DNA from: Sediminicoccus sp. KRV36
GTDB lineage: Bacteria; Pseudomonadota; Alphaproteobacteria; Acetobacterales; Acetobacteraceae
Length of the DNA stretch: 64,000 bases
Direction: 5' to 3'
NCBI RefSeq assembly: GCF_023243115.1
Contig: NZ_CP085081.1
Location: 3,224,001 to 3,288,000 of the forward strand
Part shown: positions 16,441 to 27,792 of the stretch, one piece after another
Layout of the letters: the number at the start of each line of letters is the position of its first letter
How positions within the stretch are numbered: position 1 is the first letter of the stretch
The notes under the pieces: model-generated
What the model saw: only the letters and a program-made list of their open reading frames with translations
Database searches by the model: none
What the model was told of the DNA's origin: nothing
Position numbers and translations under genes: made by a program

Positions 16441-17183
16441 TTGGCGAGAAATCCTCCATCCACGGCCAGGATCTGCCCGGTCACATAGGCCGCGGCGTCC
16501 GAACACAGGAACACGGCCGCGCCGTGCAGATCCTCGAGCCGCCCATTGCGGCCGACGCAGGTGCGTTCCGCCAGGGCCGCCGCGCGGGACGCATCGGCGA
16601 AGACGGGGGCGGTCAGCGCCGTCGGGAAAAATCCGGGGGCAAGCGCATTGCAGGTGATGCCCTGACGTGACCATGCCTCGGCGATGGCTCGGGTGAGCTG
16701 CGCAACGCCCCCCTTGGCCGCGCCATACGGCGCGCTATCGGGAAAAGCGCGGAAGGATTGCAGCGATCCGATATTCAGGATGCGCCCCCAGCCCCGCGCC
16801 GCCATGGCCGGAGCGAAGCGTTGCGTCAGCAGGAAGGGCGCGCGCAGATGCAGCGCCATATGCACATCAAAAGCTTCGGCCGTCACCTCGGCGAAGGGCT
16901 GGCGCAGATTCACCCCGGCCGCATTCACCAGGATATCGGGCGAGTCCGTGACCGCGCCGAAATCGGAGCTTGTCAGATCGAGCGGCAGCGCCTCCGCGTT
17001 GATGCCCTCGGCCGCAAGTTCATCCACCGCGCGGTCCAGTTCGGCACCGCGCCGCGCCGACAGGACGAGTCGCGCGCCGGCCAGTCCCAGCGCGCGGGCG
17101 ATGGCCAGCCCAATGCCCGAATTTCCGCCGGTGACAAAGGCCGTGCGCCCCTCCAGGGAGAACAGCGGCGCGAGGCGGTTCAT
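16437..17183 (-). CDS. SDR family oxidoreductase
   Basis: 248 residues. Cofactor motif TGGNSGIG near residue 18, NAAG at about 88, and the catalytic Ser plus YGAAK pair (IGSLQS then APYGAAKGG) identify a classical short-chain dehydrogenase resembling gluconate 5-dehydrogenase and 3-oxoacyl-ACP reductase. It overlaps both neighbours by 4 bp. Substrate cannot be read from sequence. In this operon it probably works with the adjacent zinc-type dehydrogenase on the same hydroxy compound. Confidence 0.88.
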   Translation of the reverse strand: MNRLAPLFSLEGRTAFVTGGNSGIGLAIARALGLAGARLVLSARRGAELDRAVDELAAEGINAEALPLDLTSSDFGAVTDSPDILVNAAGVNLRQPFAEVTAEAFDVHMALHLRAPFLLTQRFAPAMAARGWGRILNIGSLQSFRAFPDSAPYGAAKGGVAQLTRAIAEAWSRQGITCNALAPGFFPTALTAPVFADASRAAALAERTCVGRNGRLEDLHGAAVFLCSDAAAYVTGQILAVDGGFLAK

Positions 17184-18763
17184 GCGGGACGCACTCCCAT
17201 CGCCAGGGTGCGCTCATCCATTCGCGCTTCCAGCCGCAGGCCGGGCCGCGTGGCCCAGACATTGATGAGGTTGTAGATCGGAATCACGCACACATCCTCC
17301 GCCGCCATCCGCACGGCATCGCGCAGCAAGGCCTCACGCGCGGCGTCATCCGTGGTGACGAGGGCGCGCTCGACCAGCGTATCCATTGCGGGGTTCGAGT
17401 AGCGATGATGATTGACCGCGCCCAGGCGACGTTCCCGGTCAAATGTGCCGACGACATTCATCAGCGCGCCAAAGGAATCAGCCGCCGAGGAACCCCAGCC
17501 GATCAGATGCATGGCGAATTCCTGCCGTGCGGCGCGCGCGGGGTATGCGGCCCATGGCAGGGCCACAACCTCCGTTCGCACCCCGACGCGCGTCCACATC
17601 TGCGCGACCGCCTGGCAGGTCCGGCTGTCATTGGGATAGCGGTCATTGGGCGTGTGCAGCGAAAGGCGGAAGCCCGCCGGGAAGCCAGCCTCGGCCAGCA
17701 GGCGGCGGGCGCCCTCCGGATCATAAGCTGGCGGTCCAATGGCCGGATGATGCGAAAATATCCCGGGCGGCAGCCATTGGCCTGCCGGAAGCGCCGTGCC
17801 CTCCATGACGCGGGCTGCCAATGCTTCGCGGTCTATCGCGATCGAGAGGGCACGGCGCACACGCTGGTCCCGCAGGGGGTTGGTGGGCAGCGGGCGACCC
17901 TCCTGATCGGTCAGGAAGACCGGGTTCTCGAGCCGCGAGAAGTCGGGTGCAAGAAAAATCAGCCGAAGGCTTGGCACCTGCGCGATGGCCACGCGCGGCT
18001 CCCGCCGCAACCGCGCCAGATCCGCCGAGGGGACCTGATCAATCACATCCACATCGCCCGCCAGGACGGCGGCCAGGCGCGCACTGTCATTGGTAATCAT
18101 GCGATAGCTGACGCGCGCCCAGGGCTGCGGCCCACGCCAATAGGCGTCGTTGCGGATGAGTTCGATGCGATCTCCCGCGCGGAACGCGACGAAGCGATAG
18201 GGACCCGTGCCGATCGTGGCGCGGCCAGCATTGAAATCCTCCGTCGCCGCGCCACTCGCCGCGTGCCTGGCGATGATGGGGATAAAGCCCAGATCGCTCG
18301 GCATGGAGGGATGCGGCCGCGCGGAATGCAGCCTGATGGTCAGCGGGTCCAGGATCTCCACGCGCGTGATGGCGCGCAGGTAAACACCGAAGCCGCCCGG
18401 ACTATTGGGCACGTTGGGCGCGCGTTCGATGGTGAAGGCCACATCATCCGCCGTGAACGGCCTGCCATCATGCCACAGCACGCCCGCCCGCAGGCGGAAC
18501 TCCCACACCGTGTCGGACACCAGACGCCAGCTTTCGGCAAGGCCCGGAACCAACCGGGCATCAGCCGTGCGTTCAGTTAGTCGGTCAAAGACATGCGATG
18601 CGATGGCGCTGTTGAAGGATGCATTGAAGAAATGCGGATCCATGGACGTGACCGGCGCACCCACGGCGATGGTCAGTCCCGTTCCGGCCGGCCCCTGCGC
18701 CCTGGCGGGCAGCGCCATGGCGGCACCGGCGGCGAACACGGTACGGCGGGTTGATTGTGGCAT
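17180..18763 (-). CDS. ABC transporter substrate-binding protein, family 5 (peptide/opine type)
   Basis: 527 residues from the ATG at 18763, chosen because GGAAGG lies 8 nt upstream; a GTG at 18772 would overlap the previous stop. It has a Tat-like signal ([20 protein letters not shown]) and SBP_bac_5 motifs ([26 protein letters not shown] split around [17 protein letters not shown]). The family binds peptides, opines, nickel chelates or glycosides. No family-5 permeases are encoded in this operon, so it either uses permeases elsewhere or has been recruited as an extra capture protein. Confidence 0.88.
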   Translation of the reverse strand: MPQSTRRTVFAAGAAMALPARAQGPAGTGLTIAVGAPVTSMDPHFFNASFNSAIASHVFDRLTERTADARLVPGLAESWRLVSDTVWEFRLRAGVLWHDGRPFTADDVAFTIERAPNVPNSPGGFGVYLRAITRVEILDPLTIRLHSARPHPSMPSDLGFIPIIARHAASGAATEDFNAGRATIGTGPYRFVAFRAGDRIELIRNDAYWRGPQPWARVSYRMITNDSARLAAVLAGDVDVIDQVPSADLARLRREPRVAIAQVPSLRLIFLAPDFSRLENPVFLTDQEGRPLPTNPLRDQRVRRALSIAIDREALAARVMEGTALPAGQWLPPGIFSHHPAIGPPAYDPEGARRLLAEAGFPAGFRLSLHTPNDRYPNDSRTCQAVAQMWTRVGVRTEVVALPWAAYPARAARQEFAMHLIGWGSSAADSFGALMNVVGTFDRERRLGAVNHHRYSNPAMDTLVERALVTTDDAAREALLRDAVRMAAEDVCVIPIYNLINVWATRPGLRLEARMDERTLAMGVRPA

Positions 18764-18768
18764 GGCCT

Positions 18769-20370
18769 TCACCTTCCACTGGTAGCGCGAATGACACGGC
18801 CGGGACTGGCCTTGGTGCGCTGGCCATCGCGCAGGGTACAGACCCCGCCCAGCAGGACATGCTCGAAGCCTTCGGGGTGGCGGCGTGGCTCCCGCACGCT
18901 GCTGACGTCACGCACGCGCCGCGGATCGAAGACGACAATATCGGCAATCGCCCCGCCATGCAGCCGGCCGCGATCCGACAGGCCAAGCCGGGCGGCAGGC
19001 AGAGATGTGATCCGGCGCACCGCCTCCGCGAGGCTCAGCACGCCCTCATCGCGCACATAATGGCCGAGCAGCCGCGCAACCCATCCATAGCCGCTGAGAG
19101 AGCCGATCGTCTCGCCAAGTGGTCCGCCTGGCGTCAGGGCCTTGGTGTCCGACATCACGGCGCATTCCGCCTGTTCCAGGCAGAGCCGGACATCGGCGTC
19201 ATCAAACCCGCGTGACGTCCACATCACATTGTTCAGCGCCTCGCCCTCGGCCTGCAGAAGATCAAGCGCCGCATCCATGGGCTCCGCATTACGACGACGG
19301 CCGATCTCGCTGAACGACATGCCGACCAGCTCGGGATGCGCCTCGGAGCGCAGCAGCAGGACGTCGTCAAAGCGGCGTTCGGCCACGAGGCGCCACATCG
19401 GGCGGGGGTTATGCTTCATCGCTTCACGCAGGCCAGGATCAGCCAGGCGCGCCAGCAAGCCAAGCGGCCCGCCCTCCCGCGCCCAGGCCGGCAGTGAGGA
19501 CACGACGGAGGTGTGGTTCCAGTCATGCGGGATGATGTCGAAGGCGACGTCTACATCCTCACGCTTGGCGCGGTCCAGCAATTCCAGCGTGTGCGCCATG
19601 GCGCGCTTCGGCGCGCCATATTTGGGCTGGATATGCGAAATCTGCAGGCGGGCGCCCGATTGCCGCGCCGTGGCAACCGCCTCGGTAAAGCCAAGGTCAT
19701 AATGGACATCACGGTTGCGGACATGCGTCGCATAAAGCCGGCCGTGGCGCGCACAGGCGGAGCAAAGCTCCACCATCTCCTCCATGGGCGCGATGTTGCC
19801 GGGGAAATATTCGAGCCCGGTGGAAAACCCTATGGCGCCGGCTTCAAAGGCCTGGTCGGCCAGCCATACCATGGCGCGCAACTCCTCGGGCGTGGTGGGA
19901 GTGACGGCGTCGCATTTGATCGCCTGACGGATCGCGCCATGCCCCACCATCGCAGCGACGTTCACGCCAAGCGCCTGGGCGTCCAGCCGGTCCAGATAAT
20001 CCCCGAAGCTGCGCCAGTTCACCTCCACGCCCGCATCGTGAAAGCCAATGAGCTGGCTGGGTGCCATGTCGCCCGTGAAGGGCGCGCAGGAGAAGCCGCA
20101 TTGGCCAATCACCTCCAGCGTCACTCCCTGGCAGACTTGGCTATCCGCGCGGCCATCCACCAGCAGCACGAAGTCGCTATGCGTGTGGATATCAATGAAG
20201 CCGGGCGCGACGATGCAGCTCGTGGCGTCCAACGTCTCGGCCGCCTCCCCCAGCTCCAGGCCGATCGCGGCAATGCGACCATTCTTCACGCCAAGATCGG
20301 CGCGATAGGCAGGAGCGCCGGTGCCGTCCAGGATCTCGCCGCCCTTGATCAGCAGATCGAACATGCTCAA
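18769..20370 (-). CDS. N-acyl-D-amino-acid deacylase family amidohydrolase
   Basis: 533 residues from the ATG at 20370, a 4-bp overlap with the aminotransferase gene. It has the amidohydrolase fold with FIDIHTHSDF, QCGFSCAPF, MVGHGAIR and the C-terminal beta domain (GAIADIVVFDPRRV). D-aminoacylases hydrolyse N-acyl-D-amino acids with zinc in the cytoplasm. Next to an aminotransferase, this suggests the operon's substrate contains an amide that is first deacylated. Related enzymes act on dihydroorotate-like or other N-acyl compounds, so the precise substrate is open. Confidence 0.87.
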   Translation of the reverse strand: MSMFDLLIKGGEILDGTGAPAYRADLGVKNGRIAAIGLELGEAAETLDATSCIVAPGFIDIHTHSDFVLLVDGRADSQVCQGVTLEVIGQCGFSCAPFTGDMAPSQLIGFHDAGVEVNWRSFGDYLDRLDAQALGVNVAAMVGHGAIRQAIKCDAVTPTTPEELRAMVWLADQAFEAGAIGFSTGLEYFPGNIAPMEEMVELCSACARHGRLYATHVRNRDVHYDLGFTEAVATARQSGARLQISHIQPKYGAPKRAMAHTLELLDRAKREDVDVAFDIIPHDWNHTSVVSSLPAWAREGGPLGLLARLADPGLREAMKHNPRPMWRLVAERRFDDVLLLRSEAHPELVGMSFSEIGRRRNAEPMDAALDLLQAEGEALNNVMWTSRGFDDADVRLCLEQAECAVMSDTKALTPGGPLGETIGSLSGYGWVARLLGHYVRDEGVLSLAEAVRRITSLPAARLGLSDRGRLHGGAIADIVVFDPRRVRDVSSVREPRRHPEGFEHVLLGGVCTLRDGQRTKASPGRVIRATSGR

Positions 20371-21562
20371 GCCTCACTCCTCCGGGCGAGTTCTTCGCCA
20401 ATGATCGCAGCGATGGTCCCGCATTCCGCTTCGGTGAGTGTCAGGGGGATGCGCATGTCGCATAGTCGCTCGAGCACTTCGGCCGTTGCTGGCGGCGTGT
20501 AAGGATCCCGCAGAAAACCCCATTGCGCGGACACGCTGGTATAACCTGCCGCCTGCTTCGCGCCGAACCATTTGAGATACACACCGCGCGCGCGGCAGCG
20601 CTCCAGAAAGGCGGAGAATTGTGCATCGCGCATCCCGCTGACAGCGAATTGGATCGAGGATTGAACGAACTCCTCCTCCTGCGGGCGCTGCGGCAGGCGA
20701 AGGCCTGGAAGGGCTGAGAGCGCAACCGCGAGGCGGCCATACCGGTCATTCCAGATACGCGCGCGCTCGGCCAGCAGGGGCAGCTGCGGCCGCGCAGCTG
20801 CAGCGACGAGATTTGACATGCGCAGCGAGTAGTTCGGGGTGACATCCCGCCAGCGCTCAAAGGTCGCTTCGTCCGGCCGCACGCGATGCTGGCCGTAGAG
20901 CATGTAGCTGCCCGAGTAGAGGACGGCGCGTGCCGCCACATCCGGATCATCCGTGGCGAGCAACCCGCCCTCTCCGGCATTGACGTGCTTATAGGCTTGC
21001 AAGCTGAAACAGCCGACCCGGCCAAAGCGGCCCGTCGGGCGCCCCGCCCAGCTGGCCCCCATCGTATGCGCACAATCCTCGATAACGGTGATGCCAAGGC
21101 GGTCGCAGAGGCGCATCAGCTTGCCCATATCAGCGATGTGCCCGCGCATATGCGAAAGCAGCAGATGGCGCGCCCCTGAAGCCTCGGCCTTGCCCGCCAG
21201 GTCATCGAGGTCAGTCACCAGATCGGGCGTGACTTCCACGAGTACGTGCTCGGCCCCCGCATGCGCCACGGCGCCAGGGACCGGCGCCAGCGTGAAAGCG
21301 TTCATCAGCACGCGGTCGCCCGGCTTTATTCCCGTGCAGAGCAGCGCCAGGAACATCGCGCTCCCGCACGAATTCACTGCCACGACGTAGCGGCTGCCCA
21401 GCATCGAGGCGAATTCGGCCTCCAGAAGCGACGCCTCGGAAGCGTCGCCCATCGTCTCGCCATAGCGGTGCAGCCAGCCCGATCGCAGCACTGTTTCGAC
21501 CGCCGCAATCCCGGCCTCAGGAATCGCAGGCGGCGCGGAAAGGTCGCGTTCGAGGCGCAGCA

Positions 21563-21563
<1 letters not shown>
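20367..21563 (-). CDS. DegT/DnrJ/EryC1/StrS-family PLP aminotransferase
   Basis: 398 residues. The PLP lysine is K192 (FSLQAYKHVNAGEGG), with D163 in IEDCAHTMGA and the early NSCGSAMFLAL phosphate-binding stretch. The family usually transfers amino groups to or from keto-sugars, and sometimes acts as an isomerase. Its location between the HisD-family dehydrogenase (overlap of one base) and the D-aminoacylase suggests catabolic use, removing or exchanging an amino group released by deacylation. This is inference from context. Confidence 0.88.
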
Positions 21564-22924
<1,361 letters not shown>

Positions 22925-23968
22925 CTATTGATTCATCGCGAAGGCGCGAAGCTGCGGATTGGCTGCGATGCGCTTCAACACATCATCGGTGATATAGGAA
23001 GCAACCGGCGGCGCAGTGGGCACCGTGCCGACCTGCTGCAGGAATTCGCCCAGGCCCTGATACCAACGATCGGCCTGCGAAGGCCCAGCCGAACGATCCA
23101 TCAGGCGCAACTGCTCCTCCAGCGTGAAGGTCGGGCGGCGGGCAATTTCGGAACGCAGCGCAGCCTCGGAGACGTTGACGCCGCCAGCCGTATAGAAGCG
23201 CTGCATGGACTGCACCGCCGCGTCGTGATTGGCCTTCGTCCATGCGATTCCGCGCAGGAACACCGCTAGGAAGCGCGCCGTCGCATCAGGGTTCTGACGC
23301 ATGTATTCCTCGCGCACGATCACGTTGGAGGGCACGATCGCGCCGGCATCCGCACCGCTGCACAGCGGCACGGCGTTCATCCGCTCCTCTGCCGTATAGA
23401 CATTCGGCGCCCAGAGGCCGGCCACGCGCCCCTCGCCGGTGGAGAAGGCCGAGAGGATCTGCGCCTGGGCGAGGTTCACCACCTGCACATCATTCCGCGC
23501 GATATTCCACATGCGCAGGCAGTTCTGCAGAACGTAGTCCACCGTCGTATTGACGGTAATGAGGAAGCGCTGGCCGCGCAGGCTGGCCGGGTTCGCGCGG
23601 ATGGCGGCCACTTCCGACGCGCGGGCCATCAGCACGTTTGTCACACTCTCATCGTTGGAAATGCCGATGGTGCGGATGTTGAAGCGCGCGGCTCCCAGCA
23701 CGCCAGGTGCCGAGCCCGTCACACCCACATCCCAGGTTCCCGCCGCGGCCGCTGCGATCTGCGGCGGACCGGCCGGGAAGGAGGAGAAGCTTGGCTCCAA
23801 CCCGGCCTGGCGCCACCAGCCCTGCTCGGTGGCAAGATGCAGCGGGAACATTGAATACAAGGCCGGCTGCATCGAGATGTTGATGCGCTGCGGCGCCTGC
23901 GCGAGGGCGGGTGCCGCCAATGCCATCGCCGCTGCGATGATGCTGCCCGAGAGCGTCCTGCGAAACAT
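22925..23968 (-). CDS. ABC transporter substrate-binding protein (nitrate/sulfonate/taurine type)
   Basis: 347 residues from the ATG at 23968 behind a strong AGGAGG site. A signal peptide (SIIAAAMALAAPALAQ) precedes a type-2 periplasmic-binding fold of the SsuA/TauA class (PLHLATEQGWWRQAGLEPS, AAAAAGTWDVGVTGSAPG). It lies 20 bp downstream of the ATPase gene and follows two permease genes. The family binds small anions such as sulfonates, nitrate or pyrimidine precursors; the ligand here is unknown. Confidence 0.9.
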   Translation of the reverse strand: MFRRTLSGSIIAAAMALAAPALAQAPQRINISMQPALYSMFPLHLATEQGWWRQAGLEPSFSSFPAGPPQIAAAAAGTWDVGVTGSAPGVLGAARFNIRTIGISNDESVTNVLMARASEVAAIRANPASLRGQRFLITVNTTVDYVLQNCLRMWNIARNDVQVVNLAQAQILSAFSTGEGRVAGLWAPNVYTAEERMNAVPLCSGADAGAIVPSNVIVREEYMRQNPDATARFLAVFLRGIAWTKANHDAAVQSMQRFYTAGGVNVSEAALRSEIARRPTFTLEEQLRLMDRSAGPSQADRWYQGLGEFLQQVGTVPTAPPVASYITDDVLKRIAANPQLRAFAMNQ

Positions 23969-23988
23969 GTAGCGTCTCCTCCTGATGT

Positions 23989-24795
23989 TCAATGTTCAGC
24001 CGGGGCGGCGTTCTGTTCGCGCGCCTTCAGCAATTTCCAGATGCGGCTGCGCATATGCGTGAAGGAGGGCAGGTCCATCACCTCCTCGATGGGCTGGCTT
24101 TCCCAGGCCTCGCTCTCACGCAGCGCGCGGATATCAATGGTCTCGATGATGCGACCGGGCTTGCGGCCCATCACCACGACGCGGTCGGCCAGATAGACGG
24201 CCTCCTCTACGGAATGAGTGATGAAGAGAACGGTGCGCGGGTTGCGCCGCGCAAGGCGCACCAGTTCCTCCTGCATGACGATGCGCGTTTGCGCATCCAA
24301 TGCACCGAAGGGCTCGTCCATCAGGAGGGCGTTGGGATTCATCACATAGGCGCGCGCGATTGCGACGCGCTGCTGCATGCCGCCGGAAAGCTGATGCGGA
24401 AAGCTGTCCTCATGGCCGGAAAGGCCCATCAACTCCACATAATGCGCGATGGCGGCATCCGCTTCCGCGCGCGGCGTGCCCTTGCACATCAGGCCGAAGC
24501 CAATGTTCTCACGCACGGTTTTCCAGGGCATCAGCGCGAATTGCTGAAACACGACGGCGCGCTCCGGCCCTGGGCCTCGCACGGCCTTGCCGCCCACTTC
24601 GACGCTCCCGCTGCTCGGAAATTCGAGGCCTGCCGCCATGCGCATAAGCGTTGTCTTGCCACAGCCTGAGGGGCCGACAATCGCGACAAACTCTCTTTCC
24701 TCGATGCGTAGATCGGTGGTGTCTATGGCAAGGAAGTTGCCCCCCTTGGCCAGCGCGAAGCTTTTGGTAACGCCGCGGAAAACGATCTCACTCAT
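23989..24795 (-). CDS. ABC transporter ATP-binding protein (SsuB/TauB class)
   Basis: 268 residues. Walker A GPSGCGKTT, signature LSGGMQQRVAIARA, Walker B ALLMDEPFGALD and the H-loop (LFITHSVEEAVYLADR) are intact. This subfamily energises import of sulfonates, taurine, nitrate and similar compounds. It lies between the second permease gene (73 bp upstream) and the binding protein (20 bp downstream), completing a standard transporter. Confidence 0.93.
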   Translation of the reverse strand: MSEIVFRGVTKSFALAKGGNFLAIDTTDLRIEEREFVAIVGPSGCGKTTLMRMAAGLEFPSSGSVEVGGKAVRGPGPERAVVFQQFALMPWKTVRENIGFGLMCKGTPRAEADAAIAHYVELMGLSGHEDSFPHQLSGGMQQRVAIARAYVMNPNALLMDEPFGALDAQTRIVMQEELVRLARRNPRTVLFITHSVEEAVYLADRVVVMGRKPGRIIETIDIRALRESEAWESQPIEEVMDLPSFTHMRSRIWKLLKAREQNAAPAEH

Positions 24796-24868
24796 GCTGC
24801 GCGTATTCCTTCCTGGCGCGAATGATTCAGCTCTCCGCGCGAAGCCGCGCTGCGATCATCGGGCGCGC

Positions 24869-25678
24869 TCATGCCTGCCCCCAGCGCCGCTTGAACCAGG
24901 TCTCGACGCCGCGCAGCGCCACATCTATCGCGAAGCCCACCACACCAATGCCGATCATCCCGGCGATGACGATGTTGGTGGCGAGGTTCCCCTGCCCCTG
25001 GACCATCAGATAGCCGAGGCCAGCGCCCACCACGATGAGTTCCGAGCCAACCAGCGATTGCCAACCCAGCCCCGCCGAGACCCTCAACCCCGAGATGATC
25101 GAGGGCATCGCGCCGGGCACAAGCACATGTTGAATGATCTGGCGGCCACTCGCTCCCATGGTCTGCGCGGCCTCGACCAGGCGCGGCTCGACGAGGCGCG
25201 CGCCGCGATAGGAACTGATCAGGCAGGGGGCGAAGGAGCCAACGAAGATGATCAGCAACGGCCCGCCAATCCCTGTGCCGAACCACAAGGCAGCCAGCGG
25301 AACCCAGGCAAGAGGCGCGACAAAGCGGATGCTGTCGAAGAGTGGCGTGATGATTTCATCCAGGATGCGATACCAACCCATCAGAAGGCCGAGCGGAACG
25401 CCGATCGCAACCGCAATCGCCCAGCCCATCAGGAAGCGACCGATGCTGGCGGTGAGGTGGTCGGCGTAGACGTGCCCCGCGAAGGGCTGGGTCCAGAGCC
25501 GCACCAGCGTCTCCCATACCACGCGCGGGGTCGGGAGCAGATTGGCTGGCAGGAGTCCGGACCAGGCCACCAATGTCCAGGCGCCAAAGAACAGGGCGAA
25601 GCCCGCGATGGTCAGCAGCCAGAATTCGCCCAGGCCGAGGATGGTCCCGGAGGGGCCAAGGAAATTGCGATTGGCCAT
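24869..25678 (-). CDS. ABC transporter permease (taurine/nitrate class), second subunit
   Basis: 269 residues from the ATG at 25678, overlapping the previous stop by one base. About six membrane helices and the EAA loop (VEAAQTMGASGRQIIQHVLVP in part) of BPD_transp_1 permeases are visible. A relative is encoded immediately upstream, so the transporter probably uses a heterodimeric membrane pore. This is less usual than the single SsuC/TauC permease of the class. Confidence 0.9.
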   Translation of the reverse strand: MANRNFLGPSGTILGLGEFWLLTIAGFALFFGAWTLVAWSGLLPANLLPTPRVVWETLVRLWTQPFAGHVYADHLTASIGRFLMGWAIAVAIGVPLGLLMGWYRILDEIITPLFDSIRFVAPLAWVPLAALWFGTGIGGPLLIIFVGSFAPCLISSYRGARLVEPRLVEAAQTMGASGRQIIQHVLVPGAMPSIISGLRVSAGLGWQSLVGSELIVVGAGLGYLMVQGQGNLATNIVIAGMIGIGVVGFAIDVALRGVETWFKRRWGQA

Positions 25679-26472
25679 CAGATGGCCTGCCGCCAATTGA
25701 GGACGCGCCGTTCCAGCAGGCTCAGGAGCCAGGTGGTAGCGGCCCCACACACAGCGACTGCGGCCATGCCCACCAGGATCATGCCGGGGTAGATGTCCTG
25801 CCCCGCGATGTTCAGTACCCGGCCCAGGCCGAAGAACGCGCCAACCAGCTCAGCGGCGACCAGCGTCGTCCATGATGCCTGGAGCGAAAGCCGCAATCCG
25901 GTGAAGATCATCGGCATCGCGCCGGGGATGACCACGTGCCGGATGACCTGTGCCGTGGAAGCGCCCTGTGTTCGCGCGGCTGCGATCAGCACCGGGTCCA
26001 CATTGCGCACGCCCGCAAAGGCATTGATCACAGCGGGCACGAAGGCGGTCAGCCAGATGACGAAGACCTTGCCGGTATCACCCAGACCGAACCAGACGAT
26101 GGCGAGTGGAATCCACGCCAGGGCCGGGATGGGGCGGAGAAGAAGGAATATCGGGTTGATCAGTGCCTCAGCGCGGCGGCTCCAGCCCATCAGCAGCCCG
26201 AGCGGAACACCAGTGATGACAGCCACTGCAAAACCGCGAGCGACCAGGCCAAGGCTATGTGCCGCATGCTGCCAAAGGGTCGCGCCGGCATAGCCGCGAT
26301 CGAGGATTTGCTGAAACGCGACCCAAACCTCGCTGGGGGCCGGCAGGCGGAGGGGGTTGAGCAAACGCAACCCGGTGGTCGCAACCCACCACAAGGCCAG
26401 GACACTGGCAATCGTGGCGGCACCCACAAGGAATGCGCGGGAAATTCGCCCTGGGGGCGACATCACTGCCAT
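25678..26472 (-). CDS. ABC transporter permease (taurine/nitrate class), first subunit and first operon gene
   Basis: 264 residues from the ATG at 26472, with GGGAGGG 7 nt upstream. About six membrane helices; the EAA loop reads AAARTQGASTAQVIRHVVIP. It opens the 12-gene minus-strand operon that ends at 12918 and is divergent from the LacI regulator, with 114 bp between the two starts. Paired with the following permease. Confidence 0.9.
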   Translation of the reverse strand: MAVMSPPGRISRAFLVGAATIASVLALWWVATTGLRLLNPLRLPAPSEVWVAFQQILDRGYAGATLWQHAAHSLGLVARGFAVAVITGVPLGLLMGWSRRAEALINPIFLLLRPIPALAWIPLAIVWFGLGDTGKVFVIWLTAFVPAVINAFAGVRNVDPVLIAAARTQGASTAQVIRHVVIPGAMPMIFTGLRLSLQASWTTLVAAELVGAFFGLGRVLNIAGQDIYPGMILVGMAAVAVCGAATTWLLSLLERRVLNWRQAI

Positions 26473-26558
26473 CTACGTCCCTCCCATTCTTTTCAGGATG
26501 CTTTCATCGCTGTTTCGCAGAGTCAAACGAAAATTGATGTACAGCACGGCTACGGTCT

Positions 26559-26572
26559 TGAAAATTTTTTCA
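26559..26572. promoter_or_regulatory. Candidate LacI-family operator
   Basis: A 14-bp near-palindrome, TGAAAATTTTTTCA, lies in the divergent region, 15 bp before the regulator's start codon and 87 bp before the first permease start. It is an AT-rich island in GC-rich DNA and could equally be part of a promoter. Confidence 0.45.
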
Positions 26573-26586
26573 TTGAGCGTTAGATC

Positions 26587-27624
26587 ATGCCGATGAGATC
26601 GCGCACCCGCCCCCGGCTCGTGGATATCGCCGCCGCCGCTGGCGTCTCCCTCGCCACCGCGTCCCGCAGCCTGGCGCAGCCTGAAATCGTCAGCCCCGAG
26701 ACCCGCGCCCGCGTGCGTTCAGCCGCGCTGCGCCTTGGCGGGCCCCATGCCCTCGATGCAGCGCGCGGCATCCCGGGCAATGGCATCGCGGCCATCGTGC
26801 CAACCCTGGACAATCCAATCTTCGCGCGTGCGTTGCAGGCGATGCAGACCGTGCTGACTGAGGCCGGACATCATCTCCTCGTCGCCTCTTCCGACTACCA
26901 GCCAGAGACGGAGCTGGCCGTGCTGCGCGGCCTGCTGGCACGGGGCGTGGATGGGGTGATCCTGGTCGGCGCACAGCGCTCCGCCGACGCCTGGGAGGCG
27001 CTGGAAGGCGCCGGCGTGCCCGTCATCCTCACCTGGTGCGACGATGCGCGCTTCGATGCGGTTGTGGTGGACAACCATGCCGCCGGCCGCATTGCCGCCG
27101 AACATCTCATCGGCCTCGGCCATCGGCGGCTGGGCGTCGTCTGCGGCGCGCTGCGGCACAATGACCGTCAGTTCGCGCGGGTGGAGGGGGTGCGGAGCGC
27201 GCTGGCGGCGCATGGGCTGGACCTGCCGGATTGGCGCGTGATTGAAGAAGGGTTTTCCCTCGCGGGAGGGCGCGCCGGCTGCGCTGCCCTGCTCGCCCTT
27301 GCCGAGCCACCGACGGCCATCGTCTGCGGGATTGATCAACTCGCCGTGGGATGCCTGATCGAAGCGCAATCCCGCCAGATCAATGTCCCCGGCGAGATTT
27401 CAGTGGTCGGGATCGATAATCTGGAAATGGCCGCCCATGTCTCGCCCGCATTGACCACGGTGCATGTGCCAACAGCCCGGATCGGCGAGGCTGCCGCAGG
27501 GCTGATGCTGGCTCGCTTGCGGGGAGACGCCTGCGAACGCCTCATCGAACTGCCGGTCGAACTCGTGGTGCGCCACTCATCGGCCGCGCCAGGACTTCGC
27601 GAGATATCTCCCGATCGGCGGTGA
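26587..27624 (+). CDS. LacI-family transcriptional regulator
   Basis: 345 residues; ATGs at 26587 and 26593 are both possible. The N-terminal HTH (LVDIAAAAGVSLATASRSL) and hinge region precede a periplasmic-binding-like effector domain (AIVPTLDNPIFARALQAMQ, ADHHLLVASSDYQPE in part, FAVGCLIEAQ-like segment, VVGIDNLEMAAHVSPALTTV). It is most like GntR/GalR-type sugar-acid regulators. Divergent from the catabolic operon, it probably represses it until the substrate or an intermediate binds. Confidence 0.9.
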   Translation: MPMRSRTRPRLVDIAAAAGVSLATASRSLAQPEIVSPETRARVRSAALRLGGPHALDAARGIPGNGIAAIVPTLDNPIFARALQAMQTVLTEAGHHLLVASSDYQPETELAVLRGLLARGVDGVILVGAQRSADAWEALEGAGVPVILTWCDDARFDAVVVDNHAAGRIAAEHLIGLGHRRLGVVCGALRHNDRQFARVEGVRSALAAHGLDLPDWRVIEEGFSLAGGRAGCAALLALAEPPTAIVCGIDQLAVGCLIEAQSRQINVPGEISVVGIDNLEMAAHVSPALTTVHVPTARIGEAAAGLMLARLRGDACERLIELPVELVVRHSSAAPGLREISPDRR

Positions 27625-27792
27625 GGCTCCTCGCGTCTGCCCAGTGCCATTTGTGGCGGCGTGGAGGCTGAAGCGCCAACCGACTCTGCTTGAGGAGTCC
27701 ACGCAATCACCAAGCGCGCATGTCGAAGCTATGCATGGCCGATAAGGCCGACCTCGCAGGAGCCCTCTCCCTCCTTTTCAACCGCACTCTCG
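27625..27792. other. Intergenic region between convergent lacI-type and ABC genes
   Basis: 168 bp with no convincing gene. No strong terminator hairpin with a T-run is seen, although a short T-rich stretch (CCTCCTTTTC) lies near 27770. Confidence 0.4.
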
